DNA of 64,000 nucleotides from Desulfurobacterium pacificum. GTDB lineage: Bacteria; Aquificota; Aquificia; Desulfurobacteriales; Desulfurobacteriaceae. This document shows, one piece after another, positions 28,803 to 38,535 of the stretch. The notes beneath the pieces are model-generated. The model saw only the letters and a list, made by a program, of their open reading frames with translations, searched no databases and had not been told where the DNA came from. The position numbers were made by a program, and so were the translations under genes. Within the stretch, counting starts at the first letter, position 1. Every line of letters starts with the position of its first letter. The stretch is from positions 1 to 64,000 of the forward strand of contig NZ_FXUB01000006.1 in assembly GCF_900182835.1 (NCBI RefSeq). Reading direction: 5' to 3'.

Positions 28803-29838
28803 GGTTCTCCTCTTCAGCTTTTTCTACGTTTTTTATGTTGTTTAGAAGAAACTCTTTCAGTCCGGAAACTTCCATTCTGAGAACGGGTACTTTAACGTCA
28901 AAGTTTATTTTATCGTGGATTTTTATCAGGTCTTTCTCTGTTGTTACGGGGTTTTGAAGTTTTGATAGCTCTTCTAATTCTTTTTCTGTGTAGTTGTGGT
29001 GGTCTTCAAAGATGAAAAGGTTTCTTATTTTAAATCCCATTTTTATGAGCATTTCAACGAACTGTCCGGGATTTCCGATTCCGCAGAAGACGTCTATCTC
29101 TTTTTCGGGTGGTAGGGTTTTCTGGAAGTTTTTGTTTATCCAGTATTTGAATTCCTGACTGCCGAAAAAGATGGGTTTGCGGTAGGTTTTGAGGTATAGT
29201 TCAACGCTTTCAAGACGCTTTTTGCTTACTACGTTTGCTCTTGTTATTACGAAGGCATCTGCTCTTTCAAGCCCTGATAGGGGTTCTCTCAGTAATCCTA
29301 ATGGTAGGCATCTGTTGTCTCCGAAGGGCTTGAATGGGTCTATTGCAACTATGTTGATTGTGGGAATTACCTTTCTGTGCTGGAAGCCGTCATCTAATAT
29401 TACTGCGTTTGCGCCGTTTTCTGCAGCGAATTGAACGCCTTTTGCCCTGTCTTTGCTGACTACAGTAAAGTAGTTTTTGAGCGCGTAGACGGAAGCTTCA
29501 TCTCCAAACTTTTTCGCATCAGGTGTGGCTATGGCGGTTCCTTTAAAGTTTCCTTTATAGCCTCTTGTAACGATTGCCGGGCGGAATCCGGATTCTTCTA
29601 AGATGGTGTAGATTGATTCAACTAAGGGGGTTTTTCCGCTGCCGCCTGCAATTACGTTGCCTACGGATATGACGGGAATTGGGAAGGAGGTTGAGGGGAG
29701 GATTTTCCAGTCGTAGAATTTGTTTCTTATTCTTGCAATTGCACAGTAGAGAATTGATAGTGCGAAAAATAGGGGGTATAGAAGGGCGTAAGCACCTTCT
29801 TTTTTAGCTACTTTCTTTCTTAACGTTTCTGCGTTCAA
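28732..29838 (-). CDS. lpxK: Tetraacyldisaccharide 4'-kinase
   Basis: A 368-residue lipid A kinase phosphorylating the 4' position of the disaccharide. An N-terminal membrane helix is followed by the P-loop GGSGKTPLVE (about residues 65-74), the LDDGFQHRK motif (near 150), the DPFKPFGDNRCLPLGLLREP motif, and TTEKDLIKI in the C-terminal half. The C-terminal tail beyond residue 340 is polar and lies in the 71-bp overlap with lpxL, so it may be dispensable. Confidence 0.95.
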   Translation of the reverse strand: MNAETLRKKVAKKEGAYALLYPLFFALSILYCAIARIRNKFYDWKILPSTSFPIPVISVGNVIAGGSGKTPLVESIYTILEESGFRPAIVTRGYKGNFKGTAIATPDAKKFGDEASVYALKNYFTVVSKDRAKGVQFAAENGANAVILDDGFQHRKVIPTINIVAIDPFKPFGDNRCLPLGLLREPLSGLERADAFVITRANVVSKKRLESVELYLKTYRKPIFFGSQEFKYWINKNFQKTLPPEKEIDVFCGIGNPGQFVEMLIKMGFKIRNLFIFEDHHNYTEKELEELSKLQNPVTTEKDLIKIHDKINFDVKVPVLRMEVSGLKEFLLNNIKNVEKAEEENLEEGIAPAGVSAFESKSLLSTKR

Positions 29839-31007
29839 TCGCTTTCTCCTATAGCCTTGAGAATCTTTTCCAACACGTTTTTCTGTTTAAGGTAGTTTTT
29901 GTGGATTTTTTCTGCAAGGTTTTCTCTTTCCGCTTCGTTTGATAGTAGTTTTTTTAGCGTTTCCGATATTTGAGATGCTTCTATTTTAGGTATTTGTAGC
30001 GTTTCCACGACGTCTTCAAAAGATTCAACGTGCTTTCCTACTATCACAGGTTTTTTCCAGGCTGCTGCTTCCACAGGGTTGTGCCCTCCAATTCCTTTTA
30101 CGAAACTTCCTCCTATGACTGCTACGTCGCAGTAAGCGTAAAGGGAAGATAGTTCTCCTATAGTGTTTATTACGTAGAATTCTACATTTTCTTCAACCAC
30201 TTTTGTCTGGCTGCGGAAAGTGGTTTGGGAAGGTGGGGTGGGGATTTTTCTATTGATGTGCCTTGGGGCTATTATGGTTAGCGGATTTAGACCTTTGGAT
30301 TTGAGGTAATAATGGGTTTTGACGGCTAATTCTTCTTCGCCTTCGTGCGTGCTTCCCCAGAGGATAATTTTTCTGTTTCCTTTCACTGTTAGGGGCACTT
30401 TTTCAGGTTGCGTGAAGGCGAATTTTAGATTCCCTACTACTCTGGTTTCTTTAAAGCCTAGCTGTCTGGCTTTTATTGCGTCTGTTTCGCTTTTTGCTAA
30501 AAAAACAGCGTTTGAGAGGAGTGGGAATATGAAGGGTTTGAATTTTTGCAGGCGTTTGAAAGTTTTTTCAGATATTTTGCCGCTTATGAAGTATACCGGG
30601 ATATTAAGTTCTTTTGCCGACCTTAGAAGGGAAAGCCAGATTTCTGTTTCAAATATGAGGATTTTTCTAAATCTGCCTCTTTTCAGAAAAGACTTTGTGA
30701 GGGGATAGAAGTCAAGTGGAATTACTCTTGATGGGACTTCAGGGAAGAGTTTTCTTGCTCTTGAGAGTCCGTAATCTGTAAAGGTGGTTATGGCTATTCT
30801 GTCTTTCAAAGTTTCTATGAGTGGTTTACATGTGTTGATTTCACCAATGCTGGCGGCGTGAAGGAGAATTCTGCCTCTGGCTTTTGGGGGAACAAAAGAT
30901 GAAAGGCGATTTTTTAAAGATACGTTTCCTCTTTTTTTACTTTTAAGCTTTATCAATGGAAAAACTGGTATGGATAGTAGTATCAGTAAGTTGTAGAGCC
31001 AGAACAC
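29835..31007 (-). CDS. waaA: 3-deoxy-D-manno-octulosonic acid transferase (Kdo transferase)
   Basis: A 390-residue GT30 enzyme transferring Kdo to lipid IVA on the inner membrane. It has an N-terminal anchor helix, LLHAASIGEINTCKPLIE (near residue 48), LIFETEIWLSLLRSA (near 132), and the acceptor/donor motif VIGGSFVKGIGGHNPVEAA (near 310). Overlaps queE at its start by one base and lpxK at its end by 4 bp. Mono- versus bifunctionality cannot be read from sequence. Confidence 0.96.
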   Translation of the reverse strand: MFWLYNLLILLSIPVFPLIKLKSKKRGNVSLKNRLSSFVPPKARGRILLHAASIGEINTCKPLIETLKDRIAITTFTDYGLSRARKLFPEVPSRVIPLDFYPLTKSFLKRGRFRKILIFETEIWLSLLRSAKELNIPVYFISGKISEKTFKRLQKFKPFIFPLLSNAVFLAKSETDAIKARQLGFKETRVVGNLKFAFTQPEKVPLTVKGNRKIILWGSTHEGEEELAVKTHYYLKSKGLNPLTIIAPRHINRKIPTPPSQTTFRSQTKVVEENVEFYVINTIGELSSLYAYCDVAVIGGSFVKGIGGHNPVEAAAWKKPVIVGKHVESFEDVVETLQIPKIEASQISETLKKLLSNEAERENLAEKIHKNYLKQKNVLEKILKAIGESD

Positions 31008-31672
31008 TACTTTATCCCTATGAGTTTATGAATTTGTGGAATTATACGAACGTTTGTTTCATTTATGAATTCTTTGTCAGATAGAACTATTTGAATGACT
31101 TTTTTAACGGTTTCTGAATAGCTTTCTTCCGGCGTTTCTATGGGCTGAATAACCGGAGGAAGAGAAAGGAACGGTTTTGCTTTCAGTATTAAATTTTTTG
31201 CGAAGTAAAAGTCTTCACCTGTCAGGACGCCGATTTTTAGTTCTGAATTTTCGTAAAACTTTAGAAGTTTGAGCGCGTTTTCTACAGGGAAATTTTCCTT
31301 CATGGATGGTGGTTTTGGCGATACTACCAACTTTAGCTTTTGCTGTAGTAAATCGTTTCTAAATATTGCGCCGCAGGTCTCCACTATTATCTCTTTTACG
31401 TTTTTCAGCTTGCTAAGTTCTTCTATCAAAATGTTGATATCTTTTTCTTCCAAAGGTTCACCGCCGGTTATTATGATTGTTGGAATGTTCTGTTCCTTTA
31501 CTATTTGTGTTAAATGGGATATGGAAACTTTTTTTGCACTGTTCCAGGAATATGACGTGTCGCATAGTTTACATTGGATAGAGCACGTTCCCGTTCTGAT
31601 AAAAAAGGCGGGCTTTCCTACGCTTAAACCTTCTCCCTGTATTGATACGAACGTTTCTGTTAGAGAAATCAT
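31007..31672 (-). CDS. queE: 7-carboxy-7-deazaguanine synthase
   Basis: A 221-residue radical SAM enzyme of the queuosine/7-deazaguanine pathway that converts CPH4 to CDG. Seen are the QGEGLSVGKPAFFIRTGTC N-terminus, the cluster motif CSIQCKLCDT (CxxxCxxC, about residues 30-39), TGGEPLEE (near 67) and SPKPP (near 117). queC/queD are not in the window. It shares one base with waaA and one with cobO. Confidence 0.93.
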   Translation of the reverse strand: MISLTETFVSIQGEGLSVGKPAFFIRTGTCSIQCKLCDTSYSWNSAKKVSISHLTQIVKEQNIPTIIITGGEPLEEKDINILIEELSKLKNVKEIIVETCGAIFRNDLLQQKLKLVVSPKPPSMKENFPVENALKLLKFYENSELKIGVLTGEDFYFAKNLILKAKPFLSLPPVIQPIETPEESYSETVKKVIQIVLSDKEFINETNVRIIPQIHKLIGIK

Positions 31673-32178
31673 CAGTAATCTATGCCCTTCCTTGCTTTTA
31701 TATTCTTGTAGTAGGGGTGTTTTATCAGTTCAAAATGGGTTACGTAGTCTGCCAATTTTATGAATTCAGCAGGTGCGTGTCTGCCTGTGAGAACCAATTC
31801 TAAGTTTTCTGGTTTGTTTTTTATAAAGCTGACGACATCCTGAGTTTTTAGAAATTTAAGGTGAACGGCAACGTTTATTTCATCCAAAACCATCAGATCA
31901 AACCGGGGAGCTAAATCTACTGCTAATTTCAGTCCTTTTTCTGCTAACGTTTTGTCTTCTTCTGTGGGATTGAAGTCGTAGTTTTTCCTTCCTGTTTGAA
32001 TAAACGTTATTTGCGGGAAATTTTTGAGGACAAACATTTCACCGGATGGTTTCCCTTTTATAAACTGAATGAAGCAACACTTTAGCCCATTTCCGGCTGC
32101 CCGTATGGTTAGACCCAGAGCAGCAGTTGTTTTTCCTTTACCGTTACCGGTGTAAACGTGGATGAGACCTTTAAACAA
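31672..32178 (-). CDS. cobO: Cob(I)alamin adenosyltransferase, CobO/BtuR type
   Basis: A 168-residue enzyme making adenosylcobalamin from ATP and corrinoid. The P-loop TGNGKGKTTAALGL is at residues 10-23, followed by IQFIKG, the LMVLDEINVA motif (near 93) and VLTGRHAP (near 128), all diagnostic. It lies between dxr and queE with single- to few-base overlaps, so it is cotranscribed with unrelated cofactor and LPS genes. Confidence 0.96.
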   Translation of the reverse strand: MFKGLIHVYTGNGKGKTTAALGLTIRAAGNGLKCCFIQFIKGKPSGEMFVLKNFPQITFIQTGRKNYDFNPTEEDKTLAEKGLKLAVDLAPRFDLMVLDEINVAVHLKFLKTQDVVSFIKNKPENLELVLTGRHAPAEFIKLADYVTHFELIKHPYYKNIKARKGIDY

Positions 32179-33295
32179 TGTATTTCCCCGCTACTTTTTT
32201 TGCTAACTCTTTTGCTCTTCTGTCTATTTCTGTAACTTCTTCAATTGAAAAGGGGGGCGGGGCATTAAATCGGTTCAGGGTTTCTTCTATTATGGCAGGT
32301 ATGTGGATGAACTTGATTTTTTTGTTCAGGAAGAGTTCTACGGCTACTTCATCTGCTGCGTTTAGGACTATTGGATAAGGGTATCCTGCCTTCAGGGATT
32401 CGTAAGCTAACCTGAGGCATGGGAATTTTTCTGTGTTTGGTTCTTCAAATTCCAAATTGAGTCCGTAGAGGTTGAGGTTGAGTTCTGGAAATGGAAGTGG
32501 AAGCCTGTCGGGGTAGGAAAGGGCGTAGGCAATGGGGATTTTCATATCAGCAGTTCCCATCTGTGCAATAACTGAATTGTCTATAAACTTAACTAACGAA
32601 TGGACGATGCTCTGGGGGTGAATTACCGTTTTAATTTTTTCAGATGGTAGTTCAAATAACCAGAAGGCTTCTATGACTTCAAGTCCTTTGTTCATCAGCG
32701 TTGCCGAATCTATCGTTACTTTTTTACCCATACTCCAGTTGGGATGGTTCAGAGCTTCTTCTACCGTTACTGACTCTAAATTTTCTCTGTTTCTAAAAGG
32801 TCCTCCGGATGCTGTGAGGATTATTTCTTTTACATTTTCCTTCTTTTCACCCTGAAGACACTGAAAAATGGCAGAATGTTCGCTGTCAACGGGGATTATC
32901 TCCTTTGCTTTTTCTTTTATAAATTTACCAGCGCAGACTAAAGATTCTTTGTTGGCAAGAGCTATTCTTGCGCCTTTGCAGGCGCACCAGTAGGTTGGCA
33001 TTATGCCTGCTGAACCGGTTATCGCAGAAACTGCAATGTCAAAATCTATCTCTTCTATGAGTTTTTTTATTCCTTCAAGTCCTTCGTATGTTTTAACGTT
33101 TTTTGGTTTTGAAGAGAAGTTGTTGAAGAGGGCTATTGCTTTGGGTGAGAATTTTTCTGCCTGTCTTAATAGTTTATTTTCGTTGCTGCCCGCTACGAGT
33201 CCTACGACCTGAAATTTTTCAGGAAATTGTTCTATAACTTTTAGCGTGTTTTCTCCTATAGAGCCTGTAGAGCCTAATATGAGAACCTTTTTCAT
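32171..33295 (-). CDS. dxr: 1-deoxy-D-xylulose 5-phosphate reductoisomerase
   Basis: A 374-residue NADPH-dependent enzyme of the MEP isoprenoid pathway. The dinucleotide motif GSTGSIGENT is at residues 8-17. ANKESLVCAG, IPVDSEHSAIFQCLQG (metal/substrate) and NWSMGKKVTIDSATLMNKGLE follow in order. It overlaps cobO by 8 bp and follows hisS directly. Confidence 0.97.
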   Translation of the reverse strand: MKKVLILGSTGSIGENTLKVIEQFPEKFQVVGLVAGSNENKLLRQAEKFSPKAIALFNNFSSKPKNVKTYEGLEGIKKLIEEIDFDIAVSAITGSAGIMPTYWCACKGARIALANKESLVCAGKFIKEKAKEIIPVDSEHSAIFQCLQGEKKENVKEIILTASGGPFRNRENLESVTVEEALNHPNWSMGKKVTIDSATLMNKGLEVIEAFWLFELPSEKIKTVIHPQSIVHSLVKFIDNSVIAQMGTADMKIPIAYALSYPDRLPLPFPELNLNLYGLNLEFEEPNTEKFPCLRLAYESLKAGYPYPIVLNAADEVAVELFLNKKIKFIHIPAIIEETLNRFNAPPPFSIEEVTEIDRRAKELAKKVAGKYIV

Positions 33296-33296
33296 C

Positions 33297-34529
33297 TTAA
33301 ATCCGTGCTATCAGTTCTTCTACGGAAGTTATCTTTTCCTGTTTTCCAGTTTCTAATTCTTTTAGAGAATAGAATCCTTCTTCTAATTCTCTGTCGCCGA
33401 TTATTACTACGTATTTTGCCTTTTCTCTGTCTGCTGCTTTGAGCTGGGATTTAAAGCTTCCCTGTCTGTGGTCTATCTGAGTTTTTATGCCTTTCTGGCG
33501 CAAGAGAATTAGGAGTTTTAAGCCTTCTTCGTAAGCTTTTTCACCGCCTGTCACTATGAATATACCTTCTCTTTCTGGTTCTTCGTCTGGAATGAGAAGC
33601 ATTACTCTGTCTATTCCCATTGCGAAGCCTAAAGCCGGTGTGGAAGGACCCTTTAGTTCTTCTACTAATTTATCGTAGCGTCCGCCTGCTAAAACAGTGC
33701 TTTGTGCGCCTAATTGGGTTGATTTGAATTCAAAGACAGTTTTTGTGTAGTAGTCAAGGCCGCGGACCAGGTGGAGATTTTCGTTAAACGTGACGTTTAG
33801 CAGAGTCAGGTAATTCTTAACTTTTTCAAAATGTTCTTTACACTCTTCACATAGGAAATCGGTAATTATGGGTGCGTTTTTAACTATTTCCTGACAGCTT
33901 TCTGTTTTGCAATCTAAAACTCTCAGGGGATTTCTTTTAAATCTTTCTTTGCAGTCCTGACAGAGTTTTTCTTCATGTTTTTGTAGGTATTCTATTAAAG
34001 CTTTCCTGTAGAGCGGGCGACAGTTTTCACAGCCGATAGAGTTTATTTCCAGGGTTGTATCTATCTTTAGTTTGTTGAGAATCTCTTGAGCTGTTTGTAT
34101 AAGTTCTGCATCAGCACCTGGATTGGATAGTCCGAATACTTCACAGCCTGCCTGGAAAAACTGCCTTTTCCTTCCGGCTTGAGGTCTCTCAAATCGGAAC
34201 ATTGGTCCTACATAGAACCATTTTGTAAAAGGTTCTTTTGCGTATATTCCGTGTTGAATGTATGCTCTTGCTGCCGATGCTGTTCCTTCTGGACGAAGCG
34301 CTATTGTTCTTCCGCCTTTGTCTTCAAATATGTACATTTCTTTTTGAACTATATCAGTGGTTTCTCCGACACTGCGAGAGAAGAGCTTTGCTTCTTCAAA
34401 TATGGGAAGTATAACTTCTTTAAAACCTGCAGTTTTGACTGTTTCCTTGAAAGTTTCTACTACTTTTTCAAACTTTTCACTTTCAGGAGGTATTAAATCT
34501 TCAACACCTCTTATTGTCTTAAATTCCAT
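33297..34529 (-). CDS. hisS: Histidyl-tRNA synthetase
   Basis: A 410-residue class II synthetase. Motif 1 region PIFEEAKLFSRSVGE, motif 2 MFRFERPQAGRKRQFFQAG, the histidine-specific RGLDYYTKTVFE and AGGRYDKL, motif 3 GFAMGIDRVML and a C-terminal anticodon-binding domain (from about residue 320) are all visible. A cysteine-rich insert (CENC, CQDC, CEEC between residues 165 and 225) suggests a zinc-binding insertion, as in some thermophiles. Confidence 0.97.
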   Translation of the reverse strand: MEFKTIRGVEDLIPPESEKFEKVVETFKETVKTAGFKEVILPIFEEAKLFSRSVGETTDIVQKEMYIFEDKGGRTIALRPEGTASAARAYIQHGIYAKEPFTKWFYVGPMFRFERPQAGRKRQFFQAGCEVFGLSNPGADAELIQTAQEILNKLKIDTTLEINSIGCENCRPLYRKALIEYLQKHEEKLCQDCKERFKRNPLRVLDCKTESCQEIVKNAPIITDFLCEECKEHFEKVKNYLTLLNVTFNENLHLVRGLDYYTKTVFEFKSTQLGAQSTVLAGGRYDKLVEELKGPSTPALGFAMGIDRVMLLIPDEEPEREGIFIVTGGEKAYEEGLKLLILLRQKGIKTQIDHRQGSFKSQLKAADREKAKYVVIIGDRELEEGFYSLKELETGKQEKITSVEELIARI

Positions 34530-34537
34530 TGTTCCTC

Positions 34538-35212
34538 CTATTTAGAAAGGAGCTGCTGTGCGAGTTGTGTTATGGGGAGATTCTGGTAATCTCCTTTTAG
34601 TGCATCTAAAGCGTCTTTAGCTTCCTGTATGTTACCTTTCATTAATCCGGCTATTTCCCTGTATTCTAAGGCTTCTGGATAGGTCCAGTCTTTATCCCGT
34701 TTGATTGTATCCAATAGAGATTCTGCCTTGTTTATCTGGTTTTTATCTAACGCTTTTGCTGTTAAAGTTGTTGTTGCAGGAGGAGAGACCAGAAAATTTT
34801 TATAGTTTCTACACTTTTCTAAAAGAGAAGTTTGATTTCCCAACTTTCCTGCTAAGAACGCTGCGATTTTTGATGAGGGGGCATTCGGAAATTTGGAAAC
34901 AGCTATGTTGAAGTATTTTATCGCTTCTTTCTCTTTTCCGTTTCTTAAGTAGAATAGTCCTTTATCTACTATTAACGCAGCTTGCTTTTCTATGCTGATT
35001 TTGTGCCATTTGTATATTCCCCAGCTGCCTGCCATTAGCACTACGATGGCTGTTATGAGAGCTAATTTCTTCCAATGTTTTGTTAATAAGTCATAGAGTT
35101 TGTAAATGTCAGAAACTAATTGTTCAGCCTGTGGAGTGTCTATTTTTTCAGGTATGTGAATGGGAGGTTCCTCTTTCTTCTTTTGGTATGCTTTATAAGG
35201 TGGCTTTTTCAA
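34538..35212 (-). CDS. YfgM-like TPR membrane protein (ancillary SecYEG subunit type)
   Basis: 224 residues. A charged Pro-rich N-terminus and one membrane helix (about 45-66, LALITAIVVLMAGSWGIYKW) precede TPR-like repeats (GLFYLRNGKEKEAIKYFNIAV and later helices). This topology, with hisS next to it, matches yfgM in enterics (hisS-yfgM-bamB), a periplasmic chaperone attached to SecYEG. TTG 35212 follows GGAGGT. First gene of the eight-gene minus-strand operon down to lpxL. Confidence 0.75.
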   Translation of the reverse strand: MKKPPYKAYQKKKEEPPIHIPEKIDTPQAEQLVSDIYKLYDLLTKHWKKLALITAIVVLMAGSWGIYKWHKISIEKQAALIVDKGLFYLRNGKEKEAIKYFNIAVSKFPNAPSSKIAAFLAGKLGNQTSLLEKCRNYKNFLVSPPATTTLTAKALDKNQINKAESLLDTIKRDKDWTYPEALEYREIAGLMKGNIQEAKDALDALKGDYQNLPITQLAQQLLSK

Positions 35213-35276
35213 CGAATACCTCCTATAATATTTTCTGGATAGTGAATTTTAGCAGTTTGTTTTTGAGGGGAGGAGT

Positions 35277-37636
35277 TTGGAGACGCAGCAGTTTGAAGAA
35301 GAAATAAAGGAAACAGAAGAAGTAAGTAAAGTAAAAAAGACGCAGTTAGTTGTTCTTATCCTTCTTGTTTTGACGGCGCTTACAGTTACGTCAGTATTCG
35401 CGATAAATGTATTTTTCAGGAAAGAGTTAGAAAATGCTATCTATTTTACTGTCGTTGAGCAGAATAAGAAGCGTCTGAAGGATTTAGTTGATACGACCAT
35501 AATTTCTTTTGTTAGTAAAGAGAGTTCTTTAAAGCAAGATTTAAAGAAGCGATTGAGAAGGGAGGTTCTAAACGCTTATAAGATTGCTTGGGATATTTAC
35601 AGGGAGTGTAAAAAGTATAAATGTGATGATAGAAAGACGAAAAAATTAATAGTTCAGGCATTAAGGGATTATAGATTTTTAACGATAGAGGGTATATCTT
35701 TATTGATACGGTAAAAGGTCCTGTTGTTTTGAATCCGCTTTTCCCTCAGTTGGAAGGTAAAAATCTGTGGAATTGGAAAGATTTACACGGTAAGTTTGTC
35801 CATAGAGAGTTTGAAAACGTAGTTCTGTATTCTCCCAACCATGAAGGTTTTGTAACTTATTATTGGTATTTACCGGGGACTAAGAAAGTAGATGAAAAGA
35901 TAGCTTTTGTAAAGTTATTTAAACCTTACAATTGGATTATAGGGGGGGGATTTTACCTGTCAGATTATAGGGATTACGTTAAAAGGATATTACTTGGAGA
36001 GGGTCGTTTAAGTAGTGTTTTTGTAATTGATTGTTCTTCTCCTGCAAAGGCTATGTCTTCTAAATTTTGGAAAGTCATTGATTGTACTAATTCTGATGTT
36101 TATAGAGAAGGAGTTTTTGTTACGGATGATAAGAATATCTATTACATTAAGTACTTTCCCAGATGGAATTGGTTTGTTGGGAGTTATGTGAGTAAAGATG
36201 CTTTAGTTCAAGAAGTTGCTGCATTAAAAGAAGATATTTTTCCAAAAATTAATTCGCTGTTAGTGTTTAGTTCCCTTGTTGTATTGGTAGTGTTTGGGGG
36301 CGCTTTATTAGGGTTGGGTTATCTTTTTGGAGAACTTTATAAGACCTTGAAAAAGGTTACAGAAACTAATGAGAAACTTAAAAAGCTTTCAAGAGAAATG
36401 TATTTGCGAGCTTATACAGATGATTTGACAGGTTTGCCAAATAGAAAGAAGCTATTAGAAGATATCTTATCTAAGGAATGTTCCGAAAAAGTATTTTTTG
36501 CTCTGATTAATATCAGGAATTTTAGAGAGGTTAATGACCTCTTTGGTTTAGAGGAAGGGGATGGAATACTCAAAAAGTTTGCTTTGACTTTGAATTCTAT
36601 GGTGAAAGAGATAGACCCCTCGATGAAGGTTTATAGGGTTAGAGGTGATAAGTTTGGAGTTTTGAAGTGCGGTTCTGATGCAAATGAAGAGGAGTTTATT
36701 TCCATAATTAAAGAACTTATAAGAAATCTTGAAGAAAGTGAATTTGAAGTTGGAGAAGTTAAGTTCAAGTTGGATGTTGTTGCTGGTGTATCTAAGAATA
36801 GAGATAACTTGATAATAGAATCTGAAATAGCTGAACAGGAAGCAAAGAAAAGAAATATGGATATATACGTTTTTGATAGTGAGCTTGAAGAGATATTTAA
36901 AGAAATGCATAAAAATATAATTATTGCTACAGAATTAAAAGAAGCTATAGTTGAAGATAGGATAATTCCTGTTTTTCAACCCATAATAGATTTGCGTTCT
37001 GATAACGTTGATAAGTATGAAGTATTGATGAGAATAAAGGATAAAGAAGGTAATTTTATTTCTCCGGGTGATTTCCTTCCTGTTGCGAAAAAAATTTCTC
37101 TTTACAGTAAGCTTTCAAGAAGATTAATAGAAAAAGCTATAGATGTGGTTAAGAGAAAGGGGATAAAAGTTTCAATCAATATTTCTTCAGAAGATTTAGC
37201 TTCTTCTGAAAATAGGAGATGGTTGTTAGAAATTATTGAAGATGAAGATATTGCTAAAAACGTGTGTTTTGAGATAGTAGAGACAGAGGCTTTTAGTGAT
37301 TTGAATATCCTTAAGAACTTTTATTCGGAGATAAAAGAAAGGGGTTCTGAGCTTGCGATTGATGATTTCGGAAGTGGTTATTCTAATTACGAATACATTT
37401 CTATAATCAAGCCTGACTATTTGAAAGTTGACGGTAGTTTGATTTCCAAGATTTTAGAATCGGAAGATGTGGAAACGCTTGTTAAGTATATCGTTAAGTT
37501 TGCTCAAGACCTGAAAATTAAGACAGTTGCAGAGTTTGTTTCTTCTGAAGAGATTTATAAGAAAGTTATTGAGTTAGGATTTGATTACGGACAGGGATTC
37601 TATCTGGGTAAACCGGTGACTGAAGATGAGCTTTAA
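35277..37636 (+). pseudogene. Cache-GGDEF-EAL membrane sensor, split by a frameshift near 35676-35680
   Basis: As sequenced the reading frame is broken into 35277-35714 (145 residues) and an open frame whose first start codon is at 35729 (to 37636). Adding one T to the T5 run at 35676-35680 joins them into one protein of about 786 residues: N-terminal helix (24-46), periplasmic Cache-type domain (RGYIFIDT, LEGKNLWNWKD), second membrane helix, degenerate GGDEF (RGDKF) and an EAL domain. The EAL domain keeps EVLMR, NISS, ETEAF, IDDFGSGYSN, KVDGS and the QGF motif, so c-di-GMP phosphodiesterase activity would be expected if full length. Start TTG 35277 follows GAGGGGAGGAG. Pseudogene, sequencing error and strain-specific mutation are all possible. 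Confidence 0.8.
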
Positions 37637-38535
37637 GAGGAAAGTGCGGCAAAAGTGATTCTACCGCACCTTTCTAAAGCGTGAAGGTTGTATCCGCCTT
37701 CAAGAGAGAAGATTACTGGAATATTCAGGTTATTGGTGATTTTAATTATTGAATTAACTATTATTTCAACGCCTTTGTCGGTTACTTCAAGGTCCGTTAA
37801 AGGGTCGTCTCTGTGGATGTCGTAACCTGCTGAAACTAAGATTAGTTCTGGCTGAAATGGTTCTATCTTTTGTGGCAGTAGTTCTGTGTAGATTTGAGCG
37901 TATTCATAGTCACCGCTACCTGCGTTTAGGGGAACGTTCAGGATATTTTCTCTATTTTCTTCTGGGCTTCCCGTTCCGGGATAAAAGGGATACTGGTGAG
38001 TAGAGAAATAGAAAATAGAGGGGATATTCTGAAGTATTTCTTGAGTTCCGTTGCCGTGGTGGGCGTCAAAGTCAACTATGAATACTTTTTGAAATCCAAG
38101 AGATAGAGCTTTTACCGCTCCAACGGCAACGTTGTTAAAGATGCAAAATCCCATTGCTCTATCTTTAGTTGCGTGGTGGCCGGGAGGGCGGACGGCACAG
38201 AAAATCTTTTTGTATTTTTCCTCTTTTACAAGTTCTACTGCCTTTTCTACCGCTCCTGCTGCCATAATTGCAGCGTCAAAGGTGAAAATGTTGTAGTAAG
38301 TGTCTGCATCAAAGAAGCCGGGAGCGTTCTCACTGCAGGAAATTCTTACATCTTCTATGTAGTTTTCTGAATGAACGGCAGTTAAAATTTCGTAGCTGAC
38401 CGGCTTTGGCTTTAAAAGGTCAATGTCAAATTCTGGAAGGGACTTGAGAAAGTACTTTAGCCTTAATGCGTTTTCTGGATGGGTGGGCAGGTCGTGTTTT
38501 AGATATATTTCGTCGAAAATCACTGCCGGCTTCAC
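37633..38535 (-). CDS. Histone deacetylase-family (class II type) zinc hydrolase
   Basis: A 300-residue arginase/deacetylase-fold enzyme. The active-site motifs are RPPGHHA (His pair, about residues 115-121), GFCIFNNVA, the zinc ligands in VDFDAHHGNGTQ (Asp, His; about 147-158), LVSAGYDIH (Asp) and SLEGGYNL near the C-terminus. Bacterial members deacetylate acetoin-related proteins, polyamines or other acetyl-amines. Its start overlaps the rnr 3' end by 4 bp. A histone-fold gene lies at 9406-9855, but no functional link is shown. Confidence 0.93.
   Translation of the reverse strand: MKPAVIFDEIYLKHDLPTHPENALRLKYFLKSLPEFDIDLLKPKPVSYEILTAVHSENYIEDVRISCSENAPGFFDADTYYNIFTFDAAIMAAGAVEKAVELVKEEKYKKIFCAVRPPGHHATKDRAMGFCIFNNVAVGAVKALSLGFQKVFIVDFDAHHGNGTQEILQNIPSIFYFSTHQYPFYPGTGSPEENRENILNVPLNAGSGDYEYAQIYTELLPQKIEPFQPELILVSAGYDIHRDDPLTDLEVTDKGVEIIVNSIIKITNNLNIPVIFSLEGGYNLHALERCGRITFAALSS

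Noticed and set aside
35676-35680. Programmed -1 frameshifting at A-TTT-TTA
   Set aside because: The heptamer would give mismatches in both P and A sites, and no stimulatory hairpin or Shine-Dalgarno-like site is evident. A simple mutation or sequencing error is more likely.
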